Translations under genes and position numbers: made by a program
Part shown: one piece after another, positions 53,169-61,382 of the stretch
How the letters are laid out: the number at the start of each line of letters is the position of its first letter
Numbering within the stretch: the first letter of the stretch is position 1
The notes under the pieces: generated by a model
Seen by the model: only the letters and a program-made list of their open reading frames with translations
Databases searched by the model: none
Told to the model about the DNA's origin: nothing
Origin: Peribacillus sp. ACCC06369
Lineage (GTDB): Bacteria; Bacillota; Bacilli; Bacillales; DSM-1321
Direction: 5' to 3'
Assembly: GCF_030348945.1 (NCBI RefSeq)
Contig: NZ_JAUCEN010000002.1
Location: forward strand, 4,650,001 to 4,714,000
Length of the DNA stretch: 64,000 bases

Positions 53169-53816
53169 TCATTCTTTAATTTTCATTCCAAGCATGGCTG
53201 CAAAGCCTATCGCTTGGTCCGGGGAAACTTCGCATCCATTTAAATCCTCCAGGGATACGGTAAGCCTTTGAAATGTAGAACTGCTAATATCGATTCCTTT
53301 GAGCGGTGTCCGGGAAAAGTTCGCTTCATTTAATCTACATGTTTCGATCTTCACTTTAATGAATTTACACTCATAATAATCAGCACTTTCCATTGAGCAA
53401 TGATCGAACTTCACTTGCTTCAAACCGGAATAACCGAATGCACTTAAATTCAAGTTGCAATTCTCAAAAGAGACATTGCCTAAACTTGCGTCAGACAGGT
53501 TAATGCCTAAAAGTTTGGACTCCTTGAATTCCACCCGATGAATCGAGCCACCCATGAAATCGGCATTCGTCAAATCGCAATGGTCAAAAATGACATCCGT
53601 CAGCTCGATATTCCTGAAAGATACATCGCTGAATATCACATTTTTAAAAACAACCTGTGATAATACGATTTTGTCCATTTTTTCTCTATCGATCGTGCAG
53701 TTAGTTATGATACAGGACTCAAGATAAGGCTCATCCTGATAATATATTTCCTGAAAGTTCGCTTGAGTTAAGTCTTGGGGGATCTTTGGCTGTTCAATTT
53801 TGATTTTGCCTGACAT
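53169..53816 (-). CDS. Pentapeptide-repeat protein (Qnr-like C-terminus)
   Basis: A 215-residue right-handed beta-helix protein made of A(D/N)LXX- and FXX-type units over residues 45-195 (DLTNADFMGGS, ESKLLGINLSDASLGN, ESADYYECKF). The C-terminal tail CEVSPDQAIGFAAMLGMKIKE is split as NGCEVSPDQAIGFAAML plus GMKIKE and closely resembles the dimerisation tail of Qnr/MfpA-like gyrase-protecting proteins. A role in topoisomerase protection is therefore possible but unproven. ATG 53816 follows AAAAGGTGAT. Confidence 0.85.
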   Translation of the reverse strand: MSGKIKIEQPKIPQDLTQANFQEIYYQDEPYLESCIITNCTIDREKMDKIVLSQVVFKNVIFSDVSFRNIELTDVIFDHCDLTNADFMGGSIHRVEFKESKLLGINLSDASLGNVSFENCNLNLSAFGYSGLKQVKFDHCSMESADYYECKFIKVKIETCRLNEANFSRTPLKGIDISSSTFQRLTVSLEDLNGCEVSPDQAIGFAAMLGMKIKE

Positions 53817-54085
53817 ATTATCACCTTTTCGCTTTATTTCTTTTTCCCAACTACTGCATCACACTTCTTTACAGGAAACAGTACGTTTTGCTTTTAACAG
53901 CGTATCCCTTTATTTGAAAGGTGCGGTGCATTGAACCGATAAGGGTTCACCTCTGGTAATATAGCAACTGGTCTACTCAATTTCGGCTTAAATATAAACT
54001 ATATTTCGGTGAAGTTCAATCTAAGAATTTTACGAAAATGACTATTATTTTTGGTACTTTTGTGTCACCTTTGCCACTGCAAATT
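53817..54085. other. Intergenic region, nothing recognised
   Basis: 269 bp containing the promoter side of the pentapeptide gene; no RNA motif or gene was seen. Confidence 0.4.
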
Positions 54086-54108
54086 AAAAAGCTGCCTCAT
54101 CGGCAGCC
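54086..54108 (-). terminator. Terminator of the membrane protein gene
   Basis: On the minus strand GGCTGCC...GGCAGC is followed by TTTTTAATTT. Confidence 0.8.
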
Positions 54109-54116
54109 TTGTGACT

Positions 54117-54596
54117 TTAAATTTCAGTATTGAATCCTGTTGGCATCCGGAAATAATATATAGCTGCGCCCATTATCGCTATCATTCCACCTATCAGGAA
54201 AAAAGTTTGAAAGATATTTCCTCCAACAGTCGGGGAAGCGGATATGAAACCACTTGAAATCAGAAAAAGGACCCCCAATCCAGCCAAAAATAGTGCTATC
54301 TTTTTAATGCTTCTTTTGAATAAGGTATAACCCGTAAATATGATTATATATGAAGCGGTAAGGGCCATTAGAAATGGAAATAACGGCTTGAATTTTGCGG
54401 CATACACGAAATGATCCAAATTCGAGATATCATGTGCCTCCATCACCTCATCATCACTTACTTGTGAAAAATGCGCGGAATACTTCCATTCCCAAGGTTC
54501 ATCCAGAATTTCGCTGCCTTCAAACCATGCACAAAATGAAAATACCATAAAGAAAAGTGCAGCGATTATTATTTGCAAAAAATATTTAAAAGTCAA
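54117..54596 (-). CDS. Membrane protein of unknown function (DUF4306-like)
   Basis: A 159-residue protein with four membrane spans (about 5-22, 76-95, 101-117, 132-152) and an outer loop carrying WFEGSEILDEPWEWKYSAHF. The PWEWKYS motif is typical of a small Bacillus membrane family that I recall as DUF4306; no function is known. TTG 54596 is preferred because the site GGAGGAG abuts an ATG two codons upstream and is properly spaced from the TTG. Confidence 0.65.
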   Translation of the reverse strand: MTFKYFLQIIIAALFFMVFSFCAWFEGSEILDEPWEWKYSAHFSQVSDDEVMEAHDISNLDHFVYAAKFKPLFPFLMALTASYIIIFTGYTLFKRSIKKIALFLAGLGVLFLISSGFISASPTVGGNIFQTFFLIGGMIAIMGAAIYYFRMPTGFNTEI

Positions 54597-54748
54597 TGCC
54601 ATCTCCTCCAGCCGTCATCATACCAATAAATGGGTAAAATTCACACTCAATCTTGAAACAAAACTGTCTTTATACCCCAAAGCAATATGTAAACATACAC
54701 TGTTTCCTGAATAATATAATGTAACCACTTTTAAGGAGCGTTTAAGAT

Positions 54749-55399
54749 ATGATCACTCATGGAGATGACCTCCTTATTTCAGGAGCATGGTTACTGGGCC
54801 TCGGTACACTCGTAGGTGCAATCGGTCAAACCCGGCAAACTTTAACGGGCACTAATCTCGGCAAAGATCTGGTCCTCAAAGGGAATGTCATTGAAGCGGT
54901 TGGAAATTCGCTGCAAGCAATCGGCCGGACGAAAATGCTGAATTCGGAAAATGAACGTTCCGAAACCTATTTCATATTCGGTGGTTGGCTTGAGGCTGCT
55001 GGTAATACCGCAAATGCAGTTGGAATAGATATCCAGTTGAGTGGTTCAGAAGAAGAGGGCACCAGAACCGATGCACTCGGCAGTGGAATCCAAGGCCTAG
55101 GTGCCGCTTTTGAAGCATTCGGGGCATCACTGACGGAGGCGACATTTTCACGCTCTCTAGAGATCAAAGGAAATGGCCTCATTGCTGCAGGTTCTTTTTT
55201 GGAATCGATCGGAAATATTTTCATTTTGAATGAAAAACGACGGATGGGAGAGCAAATTCTTTTGCTTGGCAGCTGGACCCAAGTTATCGGTGCATTCATA
55301 TTAATCGATGCCTTATCCATTGGACCAGAACCCGAACAACCTGAGAAAGGTAAGGATGAACATAACGGCCATTATAGCTATGCAAACTATTACGCATGA
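54749..55399 (+). CDS. Repetitive glycine-rich protein (DUF6944-like)
   Basis: A 216-residue protein built from about six repeats of roughly 30 residues with the pattern G-x-x-h-x-x-h-G-x-x-h-x-A-h-G (for example SGAWLLGLGTLVGAIGQ, KGNVIEAVGNSLQAIG, GGWLEAAGNTANAVG, GSGIQGLGAAFEAFG, KGNGLIAAGSFLESIGN, LGSWTQVIGAFI). Ala/Gly/Leu-rich amphipathic helices may pack side by side or on a membrane. The tail HNGHYSYANYYA is polar. ATG 54749 follows AAGGAGCG. It resembles a Bacillus-specific repetitive family of unknown function, and array D begins 220 bp downstream. Confidence 0.7.
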   Translation: MITHGDDLLISGAWLLGLGTLVGAIGQTRQTLTGTNLGKDLVLKGNVIEAVGNSLQAIGRTKMLNSENERSETYFIFGGWLEAAGNTANAVGIDIQLSGSEEEGTRTDALGSGIQGLGAAFEAFGASLTEATFSRSLEIKGNGLIAAGSFLESIGNIFILNEKRRMGEQILLLGSWTQVIGAFILIDALSIGPEPEQPEKGKDEHNGHYSYANYYA

Positions 55400-55618
55400 A
55401 ATTGGCTGGTAATTAAGTGCCTGCAAGTTCGACTTTCATCAAGAACCCTTGTTTCCGCTTGTACAAAAACAATGCATATACTTCTCATCCAATTTCCAAC
55501 TCTTCCCGCTTCCCCTCCTGGAATGGCTCATAGCTCATCCCCTCCAAAAACCAATGGTCCTGTTTAAATTTGATACATACAGCTCAAAATTATCATCGCT
55601 TTTCGTAAATTTCGGCAC

Positions 55619-56196
55619 TTTACTCGTGAATTCGGGACTTTTACTCGTGAGTTTCGGCGTTACTCGTGAGTTTCGGCTCTTTACTCGTGAATTCGGGGCT
55701 TTTACTCGTGAGTTTCGGCTCTTTACTCGTGAATTCGGGGCTTTTACTCGTGAGTTTCGGCTCTTTACTCGTGAATTCGGGGCTTTTACTCGTGAGTTTC
55801 GGCGTTACTCGTGAGTTTCGGCTCTTTACTCGTGAATTCGGGGCTTTTACTCGTGAGCTTCGGCGTTACTCGTGAGTTTCGGCTCTTTACTCGTGAATTC
55901 GGGGCTTTTACTCGTGAGTTTCGGCCTTTTACTCGTGAATTCGGGGCTTTTACTCGTGAGTTTCGGCCTGTTACTCGTGAATTTGGGGCTTTTACTCGTG
56001 AGTTTCGGCTCTTTACTCGTGAGTTTCGGCCTGTTACTCGTGAGTTTCGGCTCTTTACTCGTGAGTTTCGGCTCTTTACTCGTGAATTCGGGGCTTTTAC
56101 TCGTGAGTTTCGGCTCTTTACTCGTGAGTTTCGGCCTTTTACTCGTGAGTTTCGGCCTGTTACTCGTGAATTTGGGGCTTTTACTCGTGAGTTTCA
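55619..56196. repeat. Array D: 28 copies of TTACTCGTGA at 19-21 bp
   Basis: ACTCGTGA occurs 28 times from 55622 to 56190. Nearly all steps are 21 bp; a few (ending GTTTCGGCG) are 19 bp. Two spacers partly alternate (GTTTCGGCTCT or GTTTCGGCCTG, and ATTCGGGGCTT). Most cores followed by GT have the near-palindrome ACTC-GT-GAGT. Since 21 is a multiple of three, plus-strand frames stay open and encode heptads such as TREFRLF; there is no ribosome binding site, so these are artefacts. The array lies between two co-oriented genes and ends about 75 bp before the MarR operator. Confidence 0.92.
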
Positions 56197-56271
56197 GGAT
56201 CGCTCCTCCCCTTCATTTTATTAAATTAACAATACAAATCCGAGTGGACAGAATGGAATTACTTTGTTATT

Positions 56272-56308
56272 ATAGTTACTCAGGGTAACAATTACTCACA
56301 GTAACTAT
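56272..56308 (+). promoter_or_regulatory. MarR operator: two dyads TTAC-N5-GTAA
   Basis: GTTACTCAGGGTAAC (56275-56289) and TTACTCACAGTAA (56292-56304) are two inverted repeats with centres about 16 bp apart, together framed by ATAGTTAC...GTAACTAT. They lie just upstream of the MarR-MFS operon and suit binding by the MarR protein. Each left half TTACTC matches the start of the core repeated in array D. Confidence 0.65.
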
Positions 56309-56324
56309 ATATTAAGTATAAGGG

Positions 56325-56753
56325 GTGTTTCTGATAGAGACTTACCAAAAGTTCTTTCAGCAATTTTTGCTGCTGTACCGTCCGTTTGAAAATAATCTTA
56401 ATATCCAGCTGAACAAGCATGATTTACACAGGGCGCAATGGTCCATTTTACATTTCTTAATCAATTATGGTTCGGCGACGCTTGTAGAGCTTGCCAATTA
56501 TCAAGGTGTGGAAAAACCAACGATTACGAGGACCATTGCCCGTTTGGAAGAGCTGGGGTATGTCGAGCATGTGCCAAGCAAAGATAAGCGCGAAAAAAGA
56601 ATGCGGCTTACGGAGCTTGGCAAAAAGATCTACAGTGAAGTCCGCGTGACAATTGATCAATACGAACAGGCTATCTTGAAAGGAATCACTGAAGAGGAAC
56701 AACTCGCAGCCATACGCATCATGGGCGAAATAAGAAATAACATTATAAAATAA
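56325..56753 (+). CDS. MarR-family regulator
   Basis: A 142-residue winged-helix protein: helices, then LVELANYQGVEKPTITRTIARLEELGYVEHVPSKDKREKR split around the recognition helix and wing (about 52-95), and a helical dimer tail. The GTG start at 56325 lies close to AAGGGG and is therefore somewhat uncertain. It precedes the MFS transporter by 12 bp. Such pairs usually respond to a drug or phenolic that is the transporter's substrate. Confidence 0.92.
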   Translation: MFLIETYQKFFQQFLLLYRPFENNLNIQLNKHDLHRAQWSILHFLINYGSATLVELANYQGVEKPTITRTIARLEELGYVEHVPSKDKREKRMRLTELGKKIYSEVRVTIDQYEQAILKGITEEEQLAAIRIMGEIRNNIIK

Positions 56754-56765
56754 GGAGATAATAAC

Positions 56766-57965
56766 ATGGATCAATCCAGAGCCAGACTGTGGACGAAGGA
56801 CTTTGTCATCGTTTCGTCCATCAATTTTTTCATAACATTAATCTTTTATTTACTGATGGTGACACTTGCCATCTATGCTGTTAATGAATTGGATGCTTCT
56901 ACAAGTGAAGCCGGACTCATATCGGGTATTTTTATTATCGGGACGTTAATCGGACGTCTGTTCATTGGCCGTTTCATTGATTCAATCGGCCGCAAGAAAA
57001 CATTATTCATAGGTTTGATCTTTTTCACTTTGACAACACTTCTATATTTTGTGGACCTTGGAATTGGCTTCCTGCTTGTTAACCGCCTGATCCATGGTAT
57101 GGCGATGGGGATGGCGAGTACTGCGACAGGAACGATCGTTGCCCAGATCATCCCGGCAACACGAAAGGGAGAAGGCATCGGCTATTACAGCATGAGTGCA
57201 ACACTTGCGACGGCAATTGGTCCTTTCATCGGTCTGTATATGGCTCAACATACAAGCTTCCAAGTCATTTTCAGTTTCTGCCTGGCTTTAGGAGTGATCA
57301 GCCTGATTACAGCATTCTTCTTACATGTCCCGGCATTGAAAGTGACGGCCAAAGTTACGGAAAGCAAAGGATTCAAGCTTTCCAATTTCATTGAACCTAA
57401 GGCACTGCCCATCTCAATCATCACTCTGGTATTGGCATTCTGTTATTCCAGTGTCCTTTCTTTCATCAGTTTTTATGCCATTGAAATCAATCTGGTCAAT
57501 ACGGCTAGCTTCTTCTTTGTAGTTTACGCAGTAGCCGTATTGTTATCACGTCCATTCTCAGGACCATTGATGGACCGGAAAGGATCGAACTTCATTATGT
57601 ATCCGGCTTTCATTATTTTCGGAATCGGCTTGCTGCTTCTAAGTATGACAACCAATAGTTTCACTTTACTGGCAGCTGGTTTCCTCATTGGCCTTGGGTT
57701 CGGTAATATGCAATCAAGCTCGCAGGCGATTGCCGTTAAACTGACACCGCCTCACCGAATGGGGATGGCAACGTCCACCTTCTTTATCATGCTTGATGCA
57801 GGACTTGGCTTCGGCCCTTATATTCTGGGATTCATCATTCCGGTAACAGGTTACAGCACACTTTATGTCATCTTGGGCGTTGTGGTCATCTTAACCTCTG
57901 TCCTTTACTACTTCTTGCACGGCAAGAAGGAACGTACAGCCAGAACGAACTTGGCTTCCATTTAA
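56766..57965 (+). CDS. MFS multidrug-type transporter
   Basis: A 399-residue protein with twelve spans. Motif A is GRFIDSIGRKKTLFIG (about 76-91), and motif C-like glycine-rich GYYSMSATLATAIGPFIGLYM lies in span 5 region (split around residues 140-160), characteristic of drug/H+ antiporters. ATG 56766 follows AAGGAGATAAT. It forms an operon with the MarR gene. The specific drug is unknown. Confidence 0.9.
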   Translation: MDQSRARLWTKDFVIVSSINFFITLIFYLLMVTLAIYAVNELDASTSEAGLISGIFIIGTLIGRLFIGRFIDSIGRKKTLFIGLIFFTLTTLLYFVDLGIGFLLVNRLIHGMAMGMASTATGTIVAQIIPATRKGEGIGYYSMSATLATAIGPFIGLYMAQHTSFQVIFSFCLALGVISLITAFFLHVPALKVTAKVTESKGFKLSNFIEPKALPISIITLVLAFCYSSVLSFISFYAIEINLVNTASFFFVVYAVAVLLSRPFSGPLMDRKGSNFIMYPAFIIFGIGLLLLSMTTNSFTLLAAGFLIGLGFGNMQSSSQAIAVKLTPPHRMGMATSTFFIMLDAGLGFGPYILGFIIPVTGYSTLYVILGVVVILTSVLYYFLHGKKERTARTNLASI

Positions 57966-57970
57966 ATGAA

Positions 57971-58004
57971 AAAGGGATATCCTATTGGAGGATATCCCTT
58001 TTTC
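57971..58004. terminator. Bidirectional intrinsic terminator
   Basis: The stem AAAGGGATATCC...GGATATCCCTTT with a T-run lies after the MFS gene and before the convergent Ytr-like operon end. Confidence 0.85.
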
Positions 58005-58032
58005 ATTTAACAGCTTCTAGCTATAGTGATCC

Positions 58033-59274
58033 TTATTTTACTTCCAATTCATCGATAAAGATTCCAAATTTTTTGCCATTATTTTTATTTGTTGCTTGCA
58101 TGACCGATTCACCTTTATATAAAGTCTTTCCAGTCTTTATATCAGCGATTAGAAGTTTGGCAGGGTTGTATGTTAATGAGCCCACTTGATCCACTCCGTT
58201 GCCTAATAGGAAGTACACACGCCCATTCTTAATGGCAGCGAAGTTTTGTTCCTTTTTATTAACAGCTAAATCTAGCTCCATGTCATTCGTTAATGTTTGA
58301 CTGCTTAGGTCAAACATTTTAATGCGATAATTATCGGATTTCTTATCAATTAGGTAAAGGTTTTTCCCGTCCACATATCCTGATTCAACCATACCAAGGC
58401 TAAGAGATTCCCTTTTGGGTAATTTAACCGTTTCTACTTTTTCCGTTTCATAATTATAAGATAACAGTTTGCTTTCATTTAATTTTTCCTCATAGGGACC
58501 GTCCTCATGATTTACTCCTTTAATTACAGAAATTAAAACCATATTGTTTGGCTGGGAAGGAGCAATATCAATTGGCATCTCAAAATCTACTTGATTGGGG
58601 TAAGTAAAGGTTTCGGATAAAAGGGTTTTATCGCTCAAAACTTTTTTATTAGCTAAATCGATCGTATACAGATGAACCTCTTTCGTTTGCTTATCATCAC
58701 TTGAATTCACATCATTCATCGTTAAAACCTGTAGTTTTGAATGGACCAACTGCACATCCCTGACATCAGCATTCATGATTCTCTCTTGGTCGGGAAGTTC
58801 AATTTGGAAAAAAGTTTCCTCTTCGTCCTTCTTCTCCAGTAAACCGATATCAAACTTCGCTTCCATTTTCCCGTTATTCGTAATTTCGTTATTCACCCAA
58901 GCGTAAGCCAGAAAATCATCGTCTTCATATAAAGAACTAATGGAATCCTTGCCACGCATAAACGAACGATGTTCTTTTATTAATCTTTCAATTTGATAAT
59001 CTTGTCTTCCAGATAAGTTCTGCCAGTAAGACTTTTCACTGTCATATGTGGTTCGATTTGATTCAATTGTTAACGATTCATAAAAGACACCATTTTCAAG
59101 CGAAGCATTTATGGTCACCGGATCAAGCTCTTTATCACTGCCTTCTAGCGTCTTGAACGTATACTTTGGTAGGCTGGAAGCGGAGGAAGCTACTTTGACA
59201 TAATAGGTCCCGATGCTTAAGATGACAACCATTCCAATAATGATGCTGCATAGATAACGTTTCACCTTGTTCAC
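58033..59274 (-). CDS. Membrane-anchored protein of the Ytr-like ABC operon, unknown function
   Basis: A 413-residue protein with one N-terminal span (about 9-30) and a large extracytoplasmic domain rich in beta strands (LVHSKLQVLTMNDVNSS, then YVDGKNLYLIDKKSDN and IKNGRVYFLLGNG), reminiscent of a beta-propeller. ATG/GTG region 59274 follows AAAGGAGAG. It is the last gene of the GntR-ATPase-permease operon, 19 bp after the permease gene. It may be an exported partner of the transporter; no family is recognised. Confidence 0.75.
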   Translation of the reverse strand: MNKVKRYLCSIIIGMVVILSIGTYYVKVASSASSLPKYTFKTLEGSDKELDPVTINASLENGVFYESLTIESNRTTYDSEKSYWQNLSGRQDYQIERLIKEHRSFMRGKDSISSLYEDDDFLAYAWVNNEITNNGKMEAKFDIGLLEKKDEEETFFQIELPDQERIMNADVRDVQLVHSKLQVLTMNDVNSSDDKQTKEVHLYTIDLANKKVLSDKTLLSETFTYPNQVDFEMPIDIAPSQPNNMVLISVIKGVNHEDGPYEEKLNESKLLSYNYETEKVETVKLPKRESLSLGMVESGYVDGKNLYLIDKKSDNYRIKMFDLSSQTLTNDMELDLAVNKKEQNFAAIKNGRVYFLLGNGVDQVGSLTYNPAKLLIADIKTGKTLYKGESVMQATNKNNGKKFGIFIDELEVK

Positions 59275-59293
59275 TCTCCTTTAATAGTTGTTG

Positions 59294-60127
59294 TTATACG
59301 GTAACGCGGTTTTTCAATAACCAGGAACCAAGCCAAATCGAAAGCCCTGTCACAATGATTCCTAATGCGAGCAGCAGACCAAATAATTCATTAGGATAAA
59401 AATGGAATTTACCAAGCGCCATTACGAAAACAGGAGCTAAAAACAATGCAGCAGCAATTCCGCAATACACCAAGCCCAGTACGATTCCTTTTATGCGGAA
59501 ACTTCTTTCAAACATGATCGCTGTGAATAATATCGACATGACCATAAGACCGATGCCATAGGAAAGCAGGAATTGCGTGAAGGTACTTGGGATGATCAAC
59601 ATCAATACCTGATTGGCTTTCGCTATGGAGTAAGTTGACATTTCCGCATTCAAGAATGCTTCCGGCACATTTGAATTAAATAGGGCATTTTCCATTGGTA
59701 AAATGATGATCTGGAAAGCAATCAACCCTAATACCATAAGGAAGATGGCCGTAGCTTTTGAAAGGTAGATCGATAATCTGGATGTCGGTAACATTAATAG
59801 CCGATAAATGAATGTATTCTTACCAAACCAATCACGATACCAAATAAGGAAAATGTAAAAAATAAGGGCAACCGCACTCAGCGCAATCGGTCCTACAAAC
59901 AAGAGGGTATTGGCGATATGGCTAAAATCAATGCCATTATAAGTCGCAATATAGGCAGCTTCGGATAGTCTTTCATCCGACATGATCTTCCTGGCATCTT
60001 TAAGAAGGCTCTTCGTTACGATGATCACTCCAGCAAATTGCGAAACCAAGGTTATCAACAATAAGGATATATATATTTTACTAAATCGATTGATTTCAAA
60101 GTTCACTAGCTTTAAATATCGCATCAT
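59294..60127 (-). CDS. ABC transporter permease (Ytr-like)
   Basis: A 277-residue membrane protein with six spans and the layout of ABC-2 permeases of the YtrC/YtrD type (start YLKLVNFEINRFSKIYISLL). Its start overlaps the ATPase stop (ATGATG). It should pair with the adjacent ATPase. The Bacillus subtilis ytr operon is induced by cell-wall antibiotics and linked to acetoin use; the substrate is not settled. Confidence 0.85.
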   Translation of the reverse strand: MMRYLKLVNFEINRFSKIYISLLLITLVSQFAGVIIVTKSLLKDARKIMSDERLSEAAYIATYNGIDFSHIANTLLFVGPIALSAVALIFYIFLIWYRDWFGKNTFIYRLLMLPTSRLSIYLSKATAIFLMVLGLIAFQIIILPMENALFNSNVPEAFLNAEMSTYSIAKANQVLMLIIPSTFTQFLLSYGIGLMVMSILFTAIMFERSFRIKGIVLGLVYCGIAAALFLAPVFVMALGKFHFYPNELFGLLLALGIIVTGLSIWLGSWLLKNRVTV

Positions 60128-60810
60128 GATTGATACACCTCTCTCATTACATCGACTACCGATTTTCCTTCCTCTTCACGCATTTCTTCTGTTTTGAACT
60201 CTTTAAGCACTGTACCGTTATCCAATAAAATGACCTTATCGATTAAATGTTCAATATCACCGATTTCATGGGTCGTGATGATGACTCCTCTATCTTCAAT
60301 AAGGTGGCTCGCAAAGACATCGGCGATTTGCTCGCGGCTAAACATATCGATGCCTGAAAATGGTTCGTCCATCAGTACATAATCCACGTCAAGGGACAAA
60401 CCAAGCATCAGGTTGAGCTTAGCTGTATTCCCCTTTGACAGTTCCGAAATGGGGGTCTCCTCTTTCAGCTTGAAGAATCCCATCAATTGGTTAGCTCTTT
60501 CCGAATTCCATGACGTATAGAAATCCTCCATGAAAACCATTGCCTGTTTAACGGTCATTTGCGGAAGCATGATCGGTGCGTCCGGAATGAAGGTGATTTT
60601 TTCATAACTGTCCTTTGTCATCTTTTGATCATCGATCAGGATTTCACCTTTATATGGCGTCAATCCCATAATGGCTTTGAGTGTAGTCGTTTTACCTACA
60701 CCATTTATCCCGATCAGACACGTGACTTCCCCTTTATTAGCTGTAAAAGAAACACTATCCAAGATTTTTTTCCGGCCGTAATTCTTGGAAATCCGTTTTA
60801 CTTCTATCAT
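60124..60810 (-). CDS. ABC transporter ATP-binding protein (YtrB-like)
   Basis: A 228-residue nucleotide-binding subunit: Walker A GINGVGKTT (about 34-42), Q-loop-like region FIPDAPIML, signature LSKGNTAKLNLML, Walker B YVLMDEPFSGID and switch His in VIITTHEIGD. The signature is the LSKG variant typical of the YtrB/antibiotic ABC group. Both ends overlap neighbouring genes by 4 bp, so expression is tightly coupled. Confidence 0.92.
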   Translation of the reverse strand: MIEVKRISKNYGRKKILDSVSFTANKGEVTCLIGINGVGKTTTLKAIMGLTPYKGEILIDDQKMTKDSYEKITFIPDAPIMLPQMTVKQAMVFMEDFYTSWNSERANQLMGFFKLKEETPISELSKGNTAKLNLMLGLSLDVDYVLMDEPFSGIDMFSREQIADVFASHLIEDRGVIITTHEIGDIEHLIDKVILLDNGTVLKEFKTEEMREEEGKSVVDVMREVYQS

Positions 60811-61196
60811 TTTTCTTCCTCCTCCCTTATTTCTTCCGAATATTTTTCTTTAACAACACGAAGCAGTTCATCAACTGGTACATTAATCGGACGAATCGCA
60901 TCGACAAACGAATCAACGGCTGCCAGAATCAATTCCTGCCTTACAGCCTGTAAAATCGTTTCATTCGTCGTGATTTGACTTGGGAAATTTCGTTCTGTAT
61001 GAATCAAGCCCTGTTCCTCCATTTCTTTATACGCTTTTTGAGCGGTATTAGGATTTATATTCAGTGAAGCCGCCAGTTCCCTTCGCGAGGGAATCTCCTG
61101 TCCAGCAACGAATTTACCAATGGCTATTTGTTCTTTAAAATGCCTAACGACTTGCAGATATACCGGTTCCCGGGTATTAACATTCATTAAAAACAC
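60807..61196 (-). CDS. GntR-family regulator (YtrA-like)
   Basis: A 129-residue short GntR protein of the YtrA group: winged helix (VYLQVVRHFKEQIAIGKF, IPSRRELAASLNINPNTAQK, GLIHTERN) with only a short helical tail for dimerisation. It begins the ABC operon and should repress it. ATG 61196 follows GGGGGTG. The inverted repeat GTGTATG...CATACAC upstream resembles known YtrA operators. Confidence 0.92.
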   Translation of the reverse strand: MFLMNVNTREPVYLQVVRHFKEQIAIGKFVAGQEIPSRRELAASLNINPNTAQKAYKEMEEQGLIHTERNFPSQITTNETILQAVRQELILAAVDSFVDAIRPINVPVDELLRVVKEKYSEEIREEEEK

Positions 61197-61229
61197 CCCC
61201 TATTTATTTAGAATTACGTGTATTAACTT

Positions 61230-61296
61230 GTGTATGTACTAAGTGGTTCATACACCTTATAGATGTACTATACCCGTAATACACCTAAGCTGTCAA
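61230..61296 (-). promoter_or_regulatory. Promoter and operator of the Ytr-like operon
   Basis: On the minus strand TTGACA (61291-61296), an 18-bp spacer, then TATAGT (61267-61272). Downstream is the perfect inverted repeat GTGTATG-N12-CATACAC (61230-61255), and GGTGTATTAC lies in the spacer. Repeated GTGTA/TACAC half-sites suit a YtrA-type repressor. Confidence 0.65.
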
Positions 61297-61316
61297 CAAG
61301 GAATTCCAAAAAAATG

Positions 61317-61351
61317 AAAACCCCGTATGCGCAGTGCAGACGGGGTTTTTC
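61317..61351. terminator. Bidirectional intrinsic terminator
   Basis: The stem AACCCCGT...ACGGGGTT is flanked by A-rich and T-rich runs. It serves the minus-strand AAA ATPase gene; the T-run on the plus strand would also stop plus-strand transcription. Confidence 0.7.
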
Positions 61352-61382
61352 CTTAGTTGCTTTTCATGGAGATGCTAAAATC

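Noticed and set aside
13442..56196. Arrays A-D considered as CRISPR arrays
   Set aside because: Repeats of 7-10 bp with two alternating, repeated spacers do not fit CRISPR (23-47 bp repeats, unique spacers), and no cas genes are present.
55449..56288. Plus-strand open frames encoding heptads such as TREFRLF or LLVNSGL
   Set aside because: The 21-bp period keeps frames open; 19-bp units break them; there is no start signal. They are products of array D.
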